Below, one piece after another: positions 41,691 through 51,146 of a stretch of DNA of 64,000 nt. The DNA comes from Methanoregulaceae archaeon UXB-2016 (lineage in GTDB: Archaea; Halobacteriota; Methanomicrobia; Methanomicrobiales; Methanospirillaceae). The notes beneath the pieces were generated by a model, which searched no databases, was not told the DNA's origin, and saw only the letters and a program-made list of their open reading frames with translations. Location: assembly GCA_004332335.1 (NCBI GenBank), contig SISS01000038.1, positions 1 through 64,000 on the forward strand, given 5' to 3'. The translations under genes and the position numbers were made by a program. Each line of letters starts with the position of its first letter. Position 1 is the first letter of the stretch.

Positions 41691-42533
41691 GTGACCGTGA
41701 CCGCTGCAGAACTGCTGGAGGTGCCTGAGCTCCGGTTCGTCGAACCGAGCTTTGCCGAACTGACCGATGAACTCTACTCCTCGGTGCTCCTCGAGCTCGA
41801 GGCGACCGACGGTCGCCTGCTCGTGGACGAGGAGGACGACCCGATCGCGCTCGCACTCCGCGACGATGACGCCTGGCACGTGGCGACCTTCCTCTACCGG
41901 ACGCCGTCCGTGCTCGGGCTCGAGCGGTTCGAGGAGACCGGGGGCGAGATCTACCAGGAGCCGCGCGAGACCTGGGTACGGGCGGTCAGGGGACACTATG
42001 CCGAGCGGATACGTCTCGAGGTCCAGCCGGCGATCAACGACCTGCCTCCCGATCGGCTGGCCAAGGCGACGGACCTGGTCGCCGAGACCTGGGGGGAGCG
42101 GGACGGCGTCCGGGTGATCGACGCCTGCTGCGGCTCGGGGATCGGGGCGTCCGTGCTCCGCTCACTCGGGATGGCCCCGCTCTCGTACGACAACGATGCG
42201 GCCCTGCTCGCGCTCGGCCTTGCCGAGGGCCGGCTCGAGCCGGAGGCGGTCTGCTGCATCGACGGGACCTGTGCGTCCGACTACTGCAGCCCGGCCCCGC
42301 TCGGTCTCGGAATGATGATGGGCCAGATCTACCCCTGGCTCAACGAGGAGCTCTGGCGCGGGCTCGTCGAGCAGCTCCTCGCGCTCTCGGACGAGACCCT
42401 GATCACGCTCGGGACCGAGCCCGAGGCCGCGCTCGTTGCGAGCTGGGCGGTCGAGGCCGGGCGCGGAGTCGAGGTCGTGGAGAACGAGCGGGATCCGATC
42501 TACGACCGGTGGGTCTGTATGGTCCGGCGCTGA
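41691..42533 (+). CDS. methyltransferase-like protein of unknown specificity
   Basis: 280 residues from a GTG four bases after the previous stop. The C-terminal half has a Rossmann SAM-site-like segment, VIDACCGSGIGASVLRSLGM followed by YDNDAALLALGLAEGR, i.e. a GxGxG loop and an acidic residue at the end of strand 2. The N-terminal about 130 residues are acidic and beta-rich (LLVDEEDDPIALALRDDDAW). No target-recognition motif is recognised. It ends in a T-rich stretch (42557-42562) that may terminate the apgM transcript. Confidence 0.55.
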   Translation: MTVTAAELLEVPELRFVEPSFAELTDELYSSVLLELEATDGRLLVDEEDDPIALALRDDDAWHVATFLYRTPSVLGLERFEETGGEIYQEPRETWVRAVRGHYAERIRLEVQPAINDLPPDRLAKATDLVAETWGERDGVRVIDACCGSGIGASVLRSLGMAPLSYDNDAALLALGLAEGRLEPEAVCCIDGTCASDYCSPAPLGLGMMMGQIYPWLNEELWRGLVEQLLALSDETLITLGTEPEAALVASWAVEAGRGVEVVENERDPIYDRWVCMVRR

Positions 42534-42556
42534 CCCGAGCCGTCGCGAGAACACCG

Positions 42557-42562
42557 TTTTTT
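42557..42562 (+). terminator. T-run after the methyltransferase-like gene
   Basis: Six T in CCGTTTTTTCCCC about 25 nt after the stop; no hairpin is obvious. Nothing else is seen until the LEA gene at 42670. Confidence 0.35.
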
Positions 42563-42669
42563 CCCCAACCGGATCTGTGAAGGCTCACCGGGACCATCGC
42601 AAGGATATCATTAAGTAAAATCCAGCCCCATGTGGAGCGCACGCACCTCGTAGTGCTGGAGTCTCTCTT

Positions 42670-43251
42670 ATGCCCCGGTATCTCATCCCCGTTCTGGTTC
42701 TCGCTCTCCTCCTCGCTGTGGTCGGCGCGGCCGCCTCCGTCGCTCAGCCGACGGTCGCCGTCGAGGGAGTCCAGGTCGGCACGCTCACGCCGGCGAACAC
42801 CAACCTCCAGGTGCAGGTGCGGGTCGCGAACCCGAACGTGTTCGACATCCCCCTGAAGGATGTCGCATTCACGGTCCATTCGGTCGAGAGCACGGGCCTC
42901 CGACAGCTCGGGGCCGGCCAGACCGGTGCGTTCGTCCTCCCGGCCGGCCAGACGAACGGGCGGACCGTGCCGGTCACGCTCGACAACCGGGCCCTGCTCG
43001 AGGCCGCGCTCACGGCCATACGGGCCGGGCAGGACCGGCTCACGTTCCGGGTGATCGGGACCGTGAGCGGTGACGTCTACGGGCTCGCGACCGTGAACGT
43101 CCCGTTCGAGCAGGACCAGACGGTCACGCTCCGGGAGCTGCTCGGGATGACCGGCGTGCGAGTCGACGAGGCGACGATCCGACGGGCACTCGGCGCGGCA
43201 CAGGCGATCGCGATCGGGGGCGTTCCGGGCATCACGGTCCGGATGGGGTGA
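42670..43251 (+). CDS. LEA type 2 (WHy-domain) protein with N-terminal membrane helix
   Basis: 193 residues. MPRYLIPVLVLALLLAVVGA is a signal or anchor. The rest is a LEA-2/WHy beta domain: VEGVQVGTLTPANTNLQVQV, RVANPNVFDIPLKDVAFTVH (the NPNxxxIPL signature) and GQTNGRTVPVTLDNRALLEA. LEA-2 proteins are linked to desiccation or stress protection and occur in haloarchaea and methanogens. The C-terminus ends in a hydrophobic stretch (AAQAIAIGGVPGITVRM). Confidence 0.8.
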   Translation: MPRYLIPVLVLALLLAVVGAAASVAQPTVAVEGVQVGTLTPANTNLQVQVRVANPNVFDIPLKDVAFTVHSVESTGLRQLGAGQTGAFVLPAGQTNGRTVPVTLDNRALLEAALTAIRAGQDRLTFRVIGTVSGDVYGLATVNVPFEQDQTVTLRELLGMTGVRVDEATIRRALGAAQAIAIGGVPGITVRMG

Positions 43252-43256
43252 AGAGA

Positions 43257-43412
43257 ATGGCAGAAGAGATCGACAACCGTGTGGCGACACTCAACGCCCA
43301 CCATATCCTGCGCCGGGCCGCTCGAGACGAGAGCCGCCGGTCGGAGCGGCGAAACGGCGACGAGGGGCGGGACCGGCCCGCGGGCAGTGCGGGCCGGCCC
43401 TCGAAGGTATAG
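43257..43412 (+). CDS. small basic ORF coupled to the LEA gene, 51 aa
   Basis: Starts five bases after the LEA stop, with GGGGTGA as ribosome-binding site. The product is polar and Arg-rich (LRRAARDESRRSERRNGDEG) with no hydrophobic core. Position and RBS suggest it may be translated, but composition is also compatible with chance in GC-rich DNA. Confidence 0.35.
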   Translation: MAEEIDNRVATLNAHHILRRAARDESRRSERRNGDEGRDRPAGSAGRPSKV

Positions 43413-43494
43413 TGATCCTGCATCGCTGGCATCCCATCCACGCGAAGCCACGATGAGTGTGAGCTCCATTTCAGCACTTCGATGAACCTCCGAC

Positions 43495-43538
43495 CCGACT
43501 CCAGAGTGGATCTGGCGTCGGCAGCGGACTCTTTTTTT
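43495..43538 (+). terminator. hairpin and T-run between the LEA unit and argB
   Basis: Stem CCGAC-t-CCAGA / TCTGG-c-GTCGG around a 5-nt loop, followed by CGGACTC and seven T. This is one of the best intrinsic-type terminators in the window. The rest of 43413-43651 shows nothing gene-like. Confidence 0.55.
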
Positions 43539-43651
43539 CCTGCTCGACCAGCAAACCCCGTGCGACAGGCCGTTCATTGCCCGCAGGAGGGAGGGTACCG
43601 CCTCGTCCCGGTGAGGCACTTGGGGCGGAAAAGAGGAGCGGTCGGTCCTGC

Positions 43652-44521
43652 TCACGCGAAGATCATCGTCCCGACGCCGTCGCGGGTGAAGAGCTCGAGG
43701 AGGATGTTGTGCTCGGTGTTGCCGTTGATGATATGGGCAAACCGGACGCCCGAGCTGAGCGCCTTGCACATCCCCTCGACCTTCGGGATCATCCCGCCCG
43801 CGACCGCGCCCGAGGCGATCATGCCGCGGGCGTCGGTCACCGAGAGCCGGCGGTAGACCGCGGTCCGGTCGGCGTCCATGACCCCGTCCACGTCGGTCAT
43901 GTTGATCAGCTTGTAGGCTCCGAGGGCGACCGCGATCATGGCCGCGGCCGTGTCGGCGTTGATGTTGAGCGCGTTGCCGTCGCGGTCGATCGCGATCGGC
44001 GCCACGACCGGGATGTACCCGTCGTCGAGCAGGGTCGAGAGCAGGGCCGGGTTCACGACCTCGACCTCGCCCACGTGCCCGAGGTCGACCTGCTCGTCGC
44101 GGTCGCCGATCCGGACCGTCTGCGGGGTCAGGCGTCGCCCGACGAGCAGGTTGCCGTCGTTGCCGGAGAGCCCGACCCCGTGCGCGCCGGCCTTCTCGAG
44201 GAGCGAGACGATGTTCGACGAGATCTTGCCCACGAGCACCATCTGCGCGACCTCGAGGGTCTCCTCGTCCGTGATCCGGAGGCCGCCGACGAACTTCGGC
44301 TCCTTGCCGAGCGCCTTCATCTTGGCCGTGATCTCGGGCCCGCCGCCGTGGACGAGCACCACCCGGATCCCGATGTAGTGCAGCAGGACCACGTCGCGGA
44401 TCGCGGCCTCGAGCACGGCCGGATCGACCATCGCATGGCCGCCGAGCTTGATCACCATGGCCGTGCCGTGGAACTGCTGGATGTACGGCAGGGCCTCCAT
44501 CAGGACGTCCACGCGCTTCAT
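43652..44521 (-). CDS. argB: acetylglutamate kinase
   Basis: 289 residues. Phosphorylates N-acetylglutamate in arginine synthesis. [20 protein letters not shown] (ATP Lys), [60 protein letters not shown] and [10 protein letters not shown] are characteristic. ATG 44521 overlaps the end of argJ (ATGA), so it is the last gene of argC-CBS-argJ-argB. Confidence 0.95.
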   Translation of the reverse strand: MKRVDVLMEALPYIQQFHGTAMVIKLGGHAMVDPAVLEAAIRDVVLLHYIGIRVVLVHGGGPEITAKMKALGKEPKFVGGLRITDEETLEVAQMVLVGKISSNIVSLLEKAGAHGVGLSGNDGNLLVGRRLTPQTVRIGDRDEQVDLGHVGEVEVVNPALLSTLLDDGYIPVVAPIAIDRDGNALNINADTAAAMIAVALGAYKLINMTDVDGVMDADRTAVYRRLSVTDARGMIASGAVAGGMIPKVEGMCKALSSGVRFAHIINGNTEHNILLELFTRDGVGTMIFA

Positions 44522-45669
44522 GTCGTGTACTTCCCGTTGATCTCGACGTAGCCCTCGGTCAGGTCGCAGCCCCACGCGGTCGCCTCGCCCTCGCCGGCAT
44601 CGAGGTCGAGAGTGAAGACGACACGCTTGCCGGCCATCGCGGCCTTGGCCCGTGCGAGATCGACCACGATCTCGCCCCTGGCCACGAGCGGAACCCTGCC
44701 CTCGCCCTCGCCGATCGCGAGCGAGACGCCGTACGGATCGAACTCGACCCCGGCCCGGCCCGCGGCCGCGATCACGCGGCCCCAGTTCGGGTCCTCACCG
44801 TAGACCGCGGTCTTGACGAGCGACGAGCCGACGATCGTCCGGGCCACCTCGGCCGCGTCCTCCTCCTCGGGTGCGCCGGTCACGGTCACCTCGATCAGGC
44901 GGGTCGCGCCCTCGCCGTCGGCCGCGATCTGGATCGCGAGCGCGCGGCAGCAGGCCTCGAGCGCCTTCTCGAACCGGTTCGCATCGATCCGGCCCGCGGC
45001 TCCGGTCGCGGTCAGGAACGCGACGTCGTTCGTCGAGGTGTCGCCGTCGACCACGACCCGGTTGAAGGTACGGTCCGTGGCGAGCCGGAGGGCGGCCGAG
45101 AGGATCGGCTGCTCGATCGCGGCGTCCGTGTAGAGGAACGCGAGCATGGTCCCCATGTTCGGCGCGATCATCCCCGAGCCCTTGCAGATGCCGCCGATCG
45201 AGAAGCCGTCGCCCCTGACGAGCGCGTGCTTCTCCACGAGGTCGGTCGTCATGATCGCCCGGGCCGCCGCGGTCTCGGCCGCCTCGGAGCGTGCGAGCGT
45301 GCCGGCGAGCGCGCCGGCCTGCCGCTCGATCAGGGGGAGGTCGAGGTATCGCCCGATCACGCCGGTCGAGGCGATTCCGACCTCGCGCTCGTCGACCCCG
45401 AGGGCCCGGGCGCCGATGGCGGCCATCGCGGCCGCGTCCTCGAGCCCCCGGCGGCCCGTGTGGGCGTTCGCACAGCTCGAGTTCACGCAGATCCCCGCGA
45501 GCCGGCCGCTCCGGATCCGTTCCAGCATCAGCTCGATCGGGGCCGCGCGGACCAGGTTCGAGGTGAAGACCCCCGCGGCCGTCCCCTCGGCCCGGATCAG
45601 GGCGAGACCGTGCTTTCCCTCCTTGATCCCGGCCGCTTCGACCCCCTCGATCGCACAGATCGACCTCAT
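44518..45669 (-). CDS. argJ: bifunctional ornithine acetyltransferase / N-acetylglutamate synthase
   Basis: 383 residues. ArgJ recycles the acetyl group from N-acetylornithine to glutamate; it self-cleaves into two chains. [20 protein letters not shown] contains the cleavage site before Thr, normally NMATML; here Gly replaces the Ala. [44 protein letters not shown] and [19 protein letters not shown] are other signatures. The ATG at 45669 lies 4 bp inside the CBS gene. Confidence 0.95.
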   Translation of the reverse strand: MRSICAIEGVEAAGIKEGKHGLALIRAEGTAAGVFTSNLVRAAPIELMLERIRSGRLAGICVNSSCANAHTGRRGLEDAAAMAAIGARALGVDEREVGIASTGVIGRYLDLPLIERQAGALAGTLARSEAAETAAARAIMTTDLVEKHALVRGDGFSIGGICKGSGMIAPNMGTMLAFLYTDAAIEQPILSAALRLATDRTFNRVVVDGDTSTNDVAFLTATGAAGRIDANRFEKALEACCRALAIQIAADGEGATRLIEVTVTGAPEEEDAAEVARTIVGSSLVKTAVYGEDPNWGRVIAAAGRAGVEFDPYGVSLAIGEGEGRVPLVARGEIVVDLARAKAAMAGKRVVFTLDLDAGEGEATAWGCDLTEGYVEINGKYTT

Positions 45670-46148
45670 TCCGACTCCCGACCCACCGCGAGCCCCTGGA
45701 CGATGTCCGAGCGGGTCACGATCCCGACCAGGGTCGCGCCGCGCATCACGGGGAGCCGGACGATCCCCTCGCGGAGCATCAGCGCGGCCGCCTCCTCGAT
45801 ATCGGCCTCGTCCTCGATCGTGATCGGCGGCTCGCTCATCACGTGCTCGACGGTCGTGATCCCGATGTCGGCGAGCGCGGCCTTGGTCTTCTCCCAGTTG
45901 ATGAACTCGCGGATCGGAACCTCGATGATCTCGAGCGGCGAGGGAAGCCAGAGGTCCTCGGACGGGGGCCTGGTCGAGAGGAGGGCGAGCAGGTCCGAGT
46001 CGGTCACCATCCCGACGAGCCGCTGCCCTTCGAGCACCGGGAGTCCCCCTACGTGGCATTCGCGCATGATCCGGGCCGCATCGCGGACCGTCGCATTCAC
46101 CTGGACCGTGCGCGGGTCCGGCGTCATGATCTCGTTGACCTTCATCAT
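45666..46148 (-). CDS. two-CBS-domain protein in the arginine operon
   Basis: 160 residues forming one Bateman module: IMTPDPRTVQVNATVRDAAR ... GMVTDSDLLALL and VMSEPPITIEDEADIEEAAA ... GIVTRSDIVQGL. A 30-residue linker (LWLPSPLEIIEVPIREFINW) separates the repeats. It is inserted between argC and argJ with overlaps or short gaps on each side, so it is made with the arginine enzymes and may tune them by adenine-nucleotide level. No enzyme domain. Confidence 0.85.
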   Translation of the reverse strand: MMKVNEIMTPDPRTVQVNATVRDAARIMRECHVGGLPVLEGQRLVGMVTDSDLLALLSTRPPSEDLWLPSPLEIIEVPIREFINWEKTKAALADIGITTVEHVMSEPPITIEDEADIEEAAALMLREGIVRLPVMRGATLVGIVTRSDIVQGLAVGRESE

Positions 46149-46154
46149 CTCTCC

Positions 46155-47141
46155 TCAGGGAGCGACGCCCGGGCAGCGGAGCCCGTCGTCCTCGTGATAG
46201 CCGCACATCAGGTTCATGTTCTGGATCGCCTGGCCGGCCGCGCCCTTGACCAGGTTGTCGATCGCCGAGACCACGACCACGCGGTCCTCGCCGACCTCGA
46301 CCGCGAGGTCGCAGAAGTTCGAGCCCCGGACCGACGAGAGGCTCGGCCGCTGATACCGGACGAAGGGCTCTTTCCGGTAGAACTCGCGGTACCGGGCCTC
46401 GACCTCCTCCTGGCCGAGGGGCTCGTCGAGCAGGATGTGCGCGGTCGTCAGGATCCCCCGGTTGACCGGCAGCAGGTGCGGCGTGAAGTAACAGCGCGCG
46501 CGCGAGCCGAGGAGGCCGAGCTCCTGGCGCATCTCGGCCAGGTGGCGGTGGTTCGTCCACTTGTAGGCCGTGCAGGTGTCGCCGACGTTCGGGTAGTGGG
46601 TCGTCGCCGACGGGTTGTCGCCGGCGCCCGAGACTCCGCTCTTGGAGTCGTAGATGACGGTCGTGGCGAGGTCGGCGAGCGGGGCCGCCGCGAGGGTCGC
46701 TCCCGTGGGGAAGCAGCCCGGGTTCGAGACGAATCGCTTGTCGACGATCGCCTCGCGGTGAAGCTCGGGGATCCCGTAGGGCGCGGCGAACCAGGCCGTG
46801 TGCTCGACCCCGTAGACCTCCTCAAAGACCGCCTTCGGCAGCCGGTAGTCGGCCGAGAGGTCGACGACCCGGATGTCGCGCTCGAGGAGGGGGCGCACGT
46901 ACTGCATCGCGGCCGTGTGCGGCACGGCGAGGAAGACGAAGTCCGCGTCGATCGCCCCGACCTCGGGGTTCGTGAACGCCAGGTCCGAGAAGCCGGCGAG
47001 TTGGGGATGGACGGACGTGAGCGGGGTGCCGGCGTGCCGCCGCGAGCCCACGACGGTCACCTCGGCCGAGGAGTGGGAGGCGAGCAGACGGATCAGGTCG
47101 CCGCCTGCATATCCCGAGGCCCCGATGATGGCGATCTCCAT
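46155..47141 (-). CDS. argC: N-acetyl-gamma-glutamyl-phosphate reductase
   Basis: 328 residues. [19 protein letters not shown] (NADP loop), [15 protein letters not shown] with the catalytic Cys, [28 protein letters not shown] and [17 protein letters not shown] are all present. Reduces the acyl phosphate made by ArgB. First gene of the arginine unit; ATG 47141 is preceded in frame by ATG 47147, and either may be used. Confidence 0.95.
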   Translation of the reverse strand: MEIAIIGASGYAGGDLIRLLASHSSAEVTVVGSRRHAGTPLTSVHPQLAGFSDLAFTNPEVGAIDADFVFLAVPHTAAMQYVRPLLERDIRVVDLSADYRLPKAVFEEVYGVEHTAWFAAPYGIPELHREAIVDKRFVSNPGCFPTGATLAAAPLADLATTVIYDSKSGVSGAGDNPSATTHYPNVGDTCTAYKWTNHRHLAEMRQELGLLGSRARCYFTPHLLPVNRGILTTAHILLDEPLGQEEVEARYREFYRKEPFVRYQRPSLSSVRGSNFCDLAVEVGEDRVVVVSAIDNLVKGAAGQAIQNMNLMCGYHEDDGLRCPGVAP

Positions 47142-47185
47142 GCGCATATATCGGAGAGGGGGCGCATTAAGGGGATCGCTTTTCG

Positions 47186-48058
47186 TCAGCGGATGATCTT
47201 GGCGATCGGGAGCTCGAGGATGTCCTCGGCGCCGGCTCCCTTCAGCAGCGGGATCAGCCGGTTCACCTCGGATTTCAGCACGACCGTCTCGACCGAGAAG
47301 TAGTCGATCCCGAAGAGCGCGGAGACCGTCGGCCTTTTCAGCGCGGGGAGAGCGGCCATCACGGCTCCCACCGAGTCCTTGGGGACGTTCATCGAGAGGA
47401 GGGTCCGGCTCCGGGCATCGAGCACGCCGAGGAGGAGGGTCGTGATCTCCTCGATCGCCTGCCGCCGCACGGGGTCGGCCCAGGCCTCGCGGTTCGCGAC
47501 GATCACCGTGTACGACTCCATGATCTGTCCGACGATCTTGAGGCCGTTCTTCCGGAGGGTGGTCCCGGTCTCGGTCAGGTCGACCACCACGTCCATCAGG
47601 TCGGGGACCTTGGCCTCCGACGCGCCGTACGAGGGGAAGAGCCGGACCGCGACCCCGAGCTCCTCGAAGAACCGCCCGGTCAGGCGGGGGTACTCGGTCG
47701 TGACCCGGGCGTCGGGCCGGATCGCCTCGACCCGGTCGGCCGGGTCCGTGCCGTGGACCGCGACCACGATCCGGACCGTGCCCTCCCCGGTCTTGGAGTA
47801 GTTGAGCTTCGCGACCTCGACCACGTCGGCCTCGGTCTCGCGGACCCAGTCGAGGCCCGAGATCCCGAGGTCGAAGTAGCCCATGGCGACGTACTGCGGG
47901 ATCTCCTGGGGCCGGAGGATCTTGACCTTGCCGATTCGCTCGTCCCGGATCACGGGGCTGTAGTCGCGGTCGGTCCGGCGGACCTCGAGGTCGGCCTCGC
48001 GAAAGAGGGCGAGCGTCTGCTCCTCGAGCGAGCCCTTCGGGAGCGCGATAGTGATCAT
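47186..48058 (-). CDS. hisG: ATP phosphoribosyltransferase, long form
   Basis: 290 residues. First step of histidine synthesis. [52 protein letters not shown] (PRPP loop) and the C-terminal regulatory ACT-like domain ([39 protein letters not shown]) show the long, self-sufficient type that is feedback-inhibited by His. Monocistronic between argC and DUF1015. Confidence 0.95.
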   Translation of the reverse strand: MITIALPKGSLEEQTLALFREADLEVRRTDRDYSPVIRDERIGKVKILRPQEIPQYVAMGYFDLGISGLDWVRETEADVVEVAKLNYSKTGEGTVRIVVAVHGTDPADRVEAIRPDARVTTEYPRLTGRFFEELGVAVRLFPSYGASEAKVPDLMDVVVDLTETGTTLRKNGLKIVGQIMESYTVIVANREAWADPVRRQAIEEITTLLLGVLDARSRTLLSMNVPKDSVGAVMAALPALKRPTVSALFGIDYFSVETVVLKSEVNRLIPLLKGAGAEDILELPIAKIIR

Positions 48059-48094
48059 GAAAGAGAGCTCGACAGGCGGGAATAAAAAGGAGGA

Positions 48095-49354
48095 TCAGTC
48101 GAGCAGGTGGACCACGAAGCCCGAGAGGAGCTTGGGCTCGAACCAGGTCGACTTGGGCGGCATCACGAGCCCCACGTCCGCGCAGTCGAGGACGGTCCCG
48201 ATCGGCAGGGGCTGGAGCGCGAACGCGACCGCGAACTCGCCCGAGTCGACGCCCTCGATCAGCCGGGAGAGGGGGCTCGCACCGCCCAGGTAGTGGAGGC
48301 GCGGGTCGCCGCGCGGGTCGGTGATCCCGAGGATCGGGCCGAGGACACGGTCCTGGAGGAACTGGACGTCGAGCCCGTGGATCAGCCCCTCGCCCTGAGC
48401 GCGGAGGCAGACGAACTCGTACCACTGTCCCTCGAAGTAGAGGTGGAGGACCCGCCGGCCCGAGGCCTGTGAGGTCCTCGGCACGACATGGAAGCCGCGC
48501 GCGTCGACCCCGGAGATCGGCTCGACCGTGCCGAGCGCCCGGAGGGCCCGGAGGAACGCCTCGGGCGTGAGGGTTCCGAGGTCGGTCACGAGCCGCGAGT
48601 ACCCGTGGAGCCGGACGCGCTCGTAGGCGAAGAGGACGGCCATGAACCGTTCAGACTCGGGTGTGGCCGTGCCGTTCGCACGCCGCTCCTCTGCCACGTT
48701 GACCGCGGACTTCGCACGGTGATGGCCGTCGGCGATGTAGAGCGCGTCGACATTGTCGAACGCGGCCTCCAGGGCCCCGACCGTGGCAGGGTCGTCGCAC
48801 CGGTAGAGGCGGTGGTGCTCGCCCCGGTCGTTCACGACCTCGGTCACGGGGTCCGCCTGCGCAGCCAGGGCCTCGAGGCGGGCGTGGACGCCGCCGGGGT
48901 CGCGATAGAGGAGGAAGACGAGCCCCGTGTTCGCGTTCACGGCCTGGATATGGCGCGTGCGGTCCCGCTCCTTGTCGTACCGTGTCTGCTCGTGCCGGCG
49001 GATCACGCCGGCCTCGTAGTCGGCGGCCTCGACGCAGGCGACGACCCCGGTATAGATCCGATCTCCGGTCGTGACCTCGTAGACGTAGAACCCGGGGGCG
49101 GGGTCCTTCACCATCAGCCCATCCGCAAGAACCCGGGAAAAGCGTGCTGCGGCGAGTGCATAGACCTGGTCGTCGTCGGCCGGAAGATCGGGGAGGTCCG
49201 CATCCGAGCGGATCACCGAGAGGAACGAGAGGGGGTTCTGTTCGAGGACGGCACGGGTCTCGGCGGCCGAGACCACGTCGTACGGGACCGACGGGATCGC
49301 CTGGGCGTGGGCCGGGGCGGGCCGGACGCCGGCGAACGGATGGAGCTGCACCAT
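48095..49354 (-). CDS. DUF1015 family protein
   Basis: 419 residues. [80 protein letters not shown] and [20 protein letters not shown] are the family's conserved blocks, including the IADGHHR motif. I recall reports of free-serine kinase activity for some members but have not verified this; if true it would supply O-phosphoserine, relevant to cysteine synthesis here. Start ATG 49354. Confidence 0.85.
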   Translation of the reverse strand: MVQLHPFAGVRPAPAHAQAIPSVPYDVVSAAETRAVLEQNPLSFLSVIRSDADLPDLPADDDQVYALAAARFSRVLADGLMVKDPAPGFYVYEVTTGDRIYTGVVACVEAADYEAGVIRRHEQTRYDKERDRTRHIQAVNANTGLVFLLYRDPGGVHARLEALAAQADPVTEVVNDRGEHHRLYRCDDPATVGALEAAFDNVDALYIADGHHRAKSAVNVAEERRANGTATPESERFMAVLFAYERVRLHGYSRLVTDLGTLTPEAFLRALRALGTVEPISGVDARGFHVVPRTSQASGRRVLHLYFEGQWYEFVCLRAQGEGLIHGLDVQFLQDRVLGPILGITDPRGDPRLHYLGGASPLSRLIEGVDSGEFAVAFALQPLPIGTVLDCADVGLVMPPKSTWFEPKLLSGFVVHLLD

Positions 49355-49447
49355 GACTTGGGGTACTCTACGGCGTGCACTCACTTAATCCCGTGCTCCA
49401 GCACAAACCGAACCATGATAAGGGGGATCCGCCAACCTACAGGGACG

Positions 49448-49909
49448 ATGATGGGCGAACCCCTGCAGATCCACCGGGCCCGGGTCCACGACCTGCCGGC
49501 AGTCGCCGCGATCGAACGGGTCTCGTTTCCTGACCCGTGGGACGAGTCGACCCTCTCCTGGGTCCTCGACTACTGCGGCGACTTCTTCTTCGTGGCGTCG
49601 ACCGGCTGCGGGATCGCCGGCTTCCTCGCCGGGGCCCTGGAGGACACGGGCGAGGAGGTCTACGGCCACATCTGCAACTTCGCGGTCGCGCCGGGCTTCC
49701 GCGAGCGCGGGATCGGCCGGCGGCTCGTGGTGCGGGCCGAGCAGCAGTTCCTCGTGACCGGGGCCTCGGCCGTCCAGCTCGAGGTCCGGGACTCGAACCT
49801 CGCGGCCCAGGCCTTCTACCGCCGGTGCGGGTACCAGGAGGTCTTCACCATCCCCGCGTACTACGCGAACGGCGAGGACGCCCGGCTGATGATGCGCTGG
49901 TTCCTTTAA
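49448..49909 (+). CDS. rimI: RimI-type protein N-acetyltransferase
   Basis: 153-residue GNAT. IHRARVHDLPAVAAIERVSF begins the fold; ICNFAVAPGFRERGIGRRLV is the acetyl-CoA Q/R-x-x-G-x-G/A loop; LEVRDSNLAAQAFYRRCGYQ and RxxYYANGEDA-like AYYANGEDARLMMR match RimI/archaeal Ard1 N-terminal acetyltransferases. ATG 49448 follows AGGGA; M at 49451 is equally possible. The stop overlaps the convergent hmgA by 4 bp. Confidence 0.87.
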   Translation: MMGEPLQIHRARVHDLPAVAAIERVSFPDPWDESTLSWVLDYCGDFFFVASTGCGIAGFLAGALEDTGEEVYGHICNFAVAPGFRERGIGRRLVVRAEQQFLVTGASAVQLEVRDSNLAAQAFYRRCGYQEVFTIPAYYANGEDARLMMRWFL

Positions 49910-51114
49910 CCCCGCCCGAGGGTCGCGTGGGCCCGGGCCAGGTGATGGGCCGCGAGCGCGGCCAGGAGCGAGAGCTCGCCCGCGAGCACGGCCGCACCGA
50001 CGACCTCGGCAAAGGCCTTCGCGTGCTCGCCCGGCGGGTCGCCGCCCCCGGCGACGCCGAGGAGGGAGAGGCACTCGGCCTGGGTCTCGATCGAGGTCCC
50101 GCCGCCGACCGTGCCGAGGGGGAGCGCGGGCAGAGTGACCGCGACGTAGACCCCGCCCGGAGCCGGGTCGACGGTCGTGATCGCGAGCGATCCCTCGACC
50201 ACGTGCGCGGGGTCCTGGCCGCAGGCGATGAAGAGGGCCGCGATCACGTTCGCGGCATGCGCATTGAAGCCCAGCGCGCCGGCGCGGGCCGAGCCGACCA
50301 GGTTCTTGCGGGTGTTCACCTCGGCGAGGCTCGCGGCATCCGTCTTGAGGATGTCGCGGATCAGGTCGTCGGGGAGGAAGACGCCGGCCGCGACCGTCCG
50401 GCCCCGGCCGCTGACCACGTTGATGGCGGCCGGCTTCTTGTCCGTGCAGAGGTTGCCCGAGAGCGCGACGAGCCGGGCCCCGGTCTCGCGCTCGATCACC
50501 TCGGCCGCCGCCCCGGAGGCGATCGTGACCATGTTCATGCCCATCGCGTCTCCGGTCGTGAACTCGAACCGGACAAAGACCGAGGTCCCGGCGACCGACG
50601 CGGTCGCGCCGACGAGCCGGCCATGGCGCGTGGTCGTGGCGGCGGCCTCGGCGAGGAGGTCGAGGTGGCCCTCGACCCAGCGGACGACCTCGGCCGCGTG
50701 CCCGACCGAGGAGGCGGCGAAGACCGGTGCGCGGGTCATCCGGTCGGCGAGGATCCGGACCTCGGCTCCGCCGGCCCGGGTGATGATGCTGCAGCCCCGG
50801 TTGACCGAGGCGACGAGCGCCCCCTCGGTGGTCGCGAGCGGGAGCCAGTAGCTGCCGTCGGCGTGTTCGCCGCGGACCCGGAGGGGGCCCGCGACCCCGA
50901 CAGGGACCTGGACCGCGCCGATCATGTTCTCGCAGTTCCGCCTTGTTACCCGGTCGGGCGAGATCGCATAGGCCCCGACCGTCGGGAGGGCGACCCCGGT
51001 CTCGGCCTCGATGTAGGCGCGCCGGACCGCGACCGCCTCGGCGGCCGGGAGCGCCTGCTCGAGGGCATAGAGTTTAAGCGCCCCGCTCCGAAGCTTCTGC
51101 AGGTACTCATCCAT
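49906..51114 (-). CDS. hmgA: 3-hydroxy-3-methylglutaryl-CoA reductase (class I)
   Basis: 402 residues. NCENMIGAVQVPVGVAGPL, TEGALVASVNRG with the catalytic Glu, DAMGMNMVTIASG, CTDKKPAAIN with the catalytic Lys, GTVGGGTSIETQAECL and HH near the end are the class I NADPH-dependent signatures. Reduces HMG-CoA to mevalonate, the committed step of archaeal lipid synthesis, following the mvaS unit at 9.3 kb. Confidence 0.96.
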   Translation of the reverse strand: MDEYLQKLRSGALKLYALEQALPAAEAVAVRRAYIEAETGVALPTVGAYAISPDRVTRRNCENMIGAVQVPVGVAGPLRVRGEHADGSYWLPLATTEGALVASVNRGCSIITRAGGAEVRILADRMTRAPVFAASSVGHAAEVVRWVEGHLDLLAEAAATTTRHGRLVGATASVAGTSVFVRFEFTTGDAMGMNMVTIASGAAAEVIERETGARLVALSGNLCTDKKPAAINVVSGRGRTVAAGVFLPDDLIRDILKTDAASLAEVNTRKNLVGSARAGALGFNAHAANVIAALFIACGQDPAHVVEGSLAITTVDPAPGGVYVAVTLPALPLGTVGGGTSIETQAECLSLLGVAGGGDPPGEHAKAFAEVVGAAVLAGELSLLAALAAHHLARAHATLGRG

Positions 51115-51146
51115 ACCAGAGATATGGGCGCCGGAGATGATGAGAT

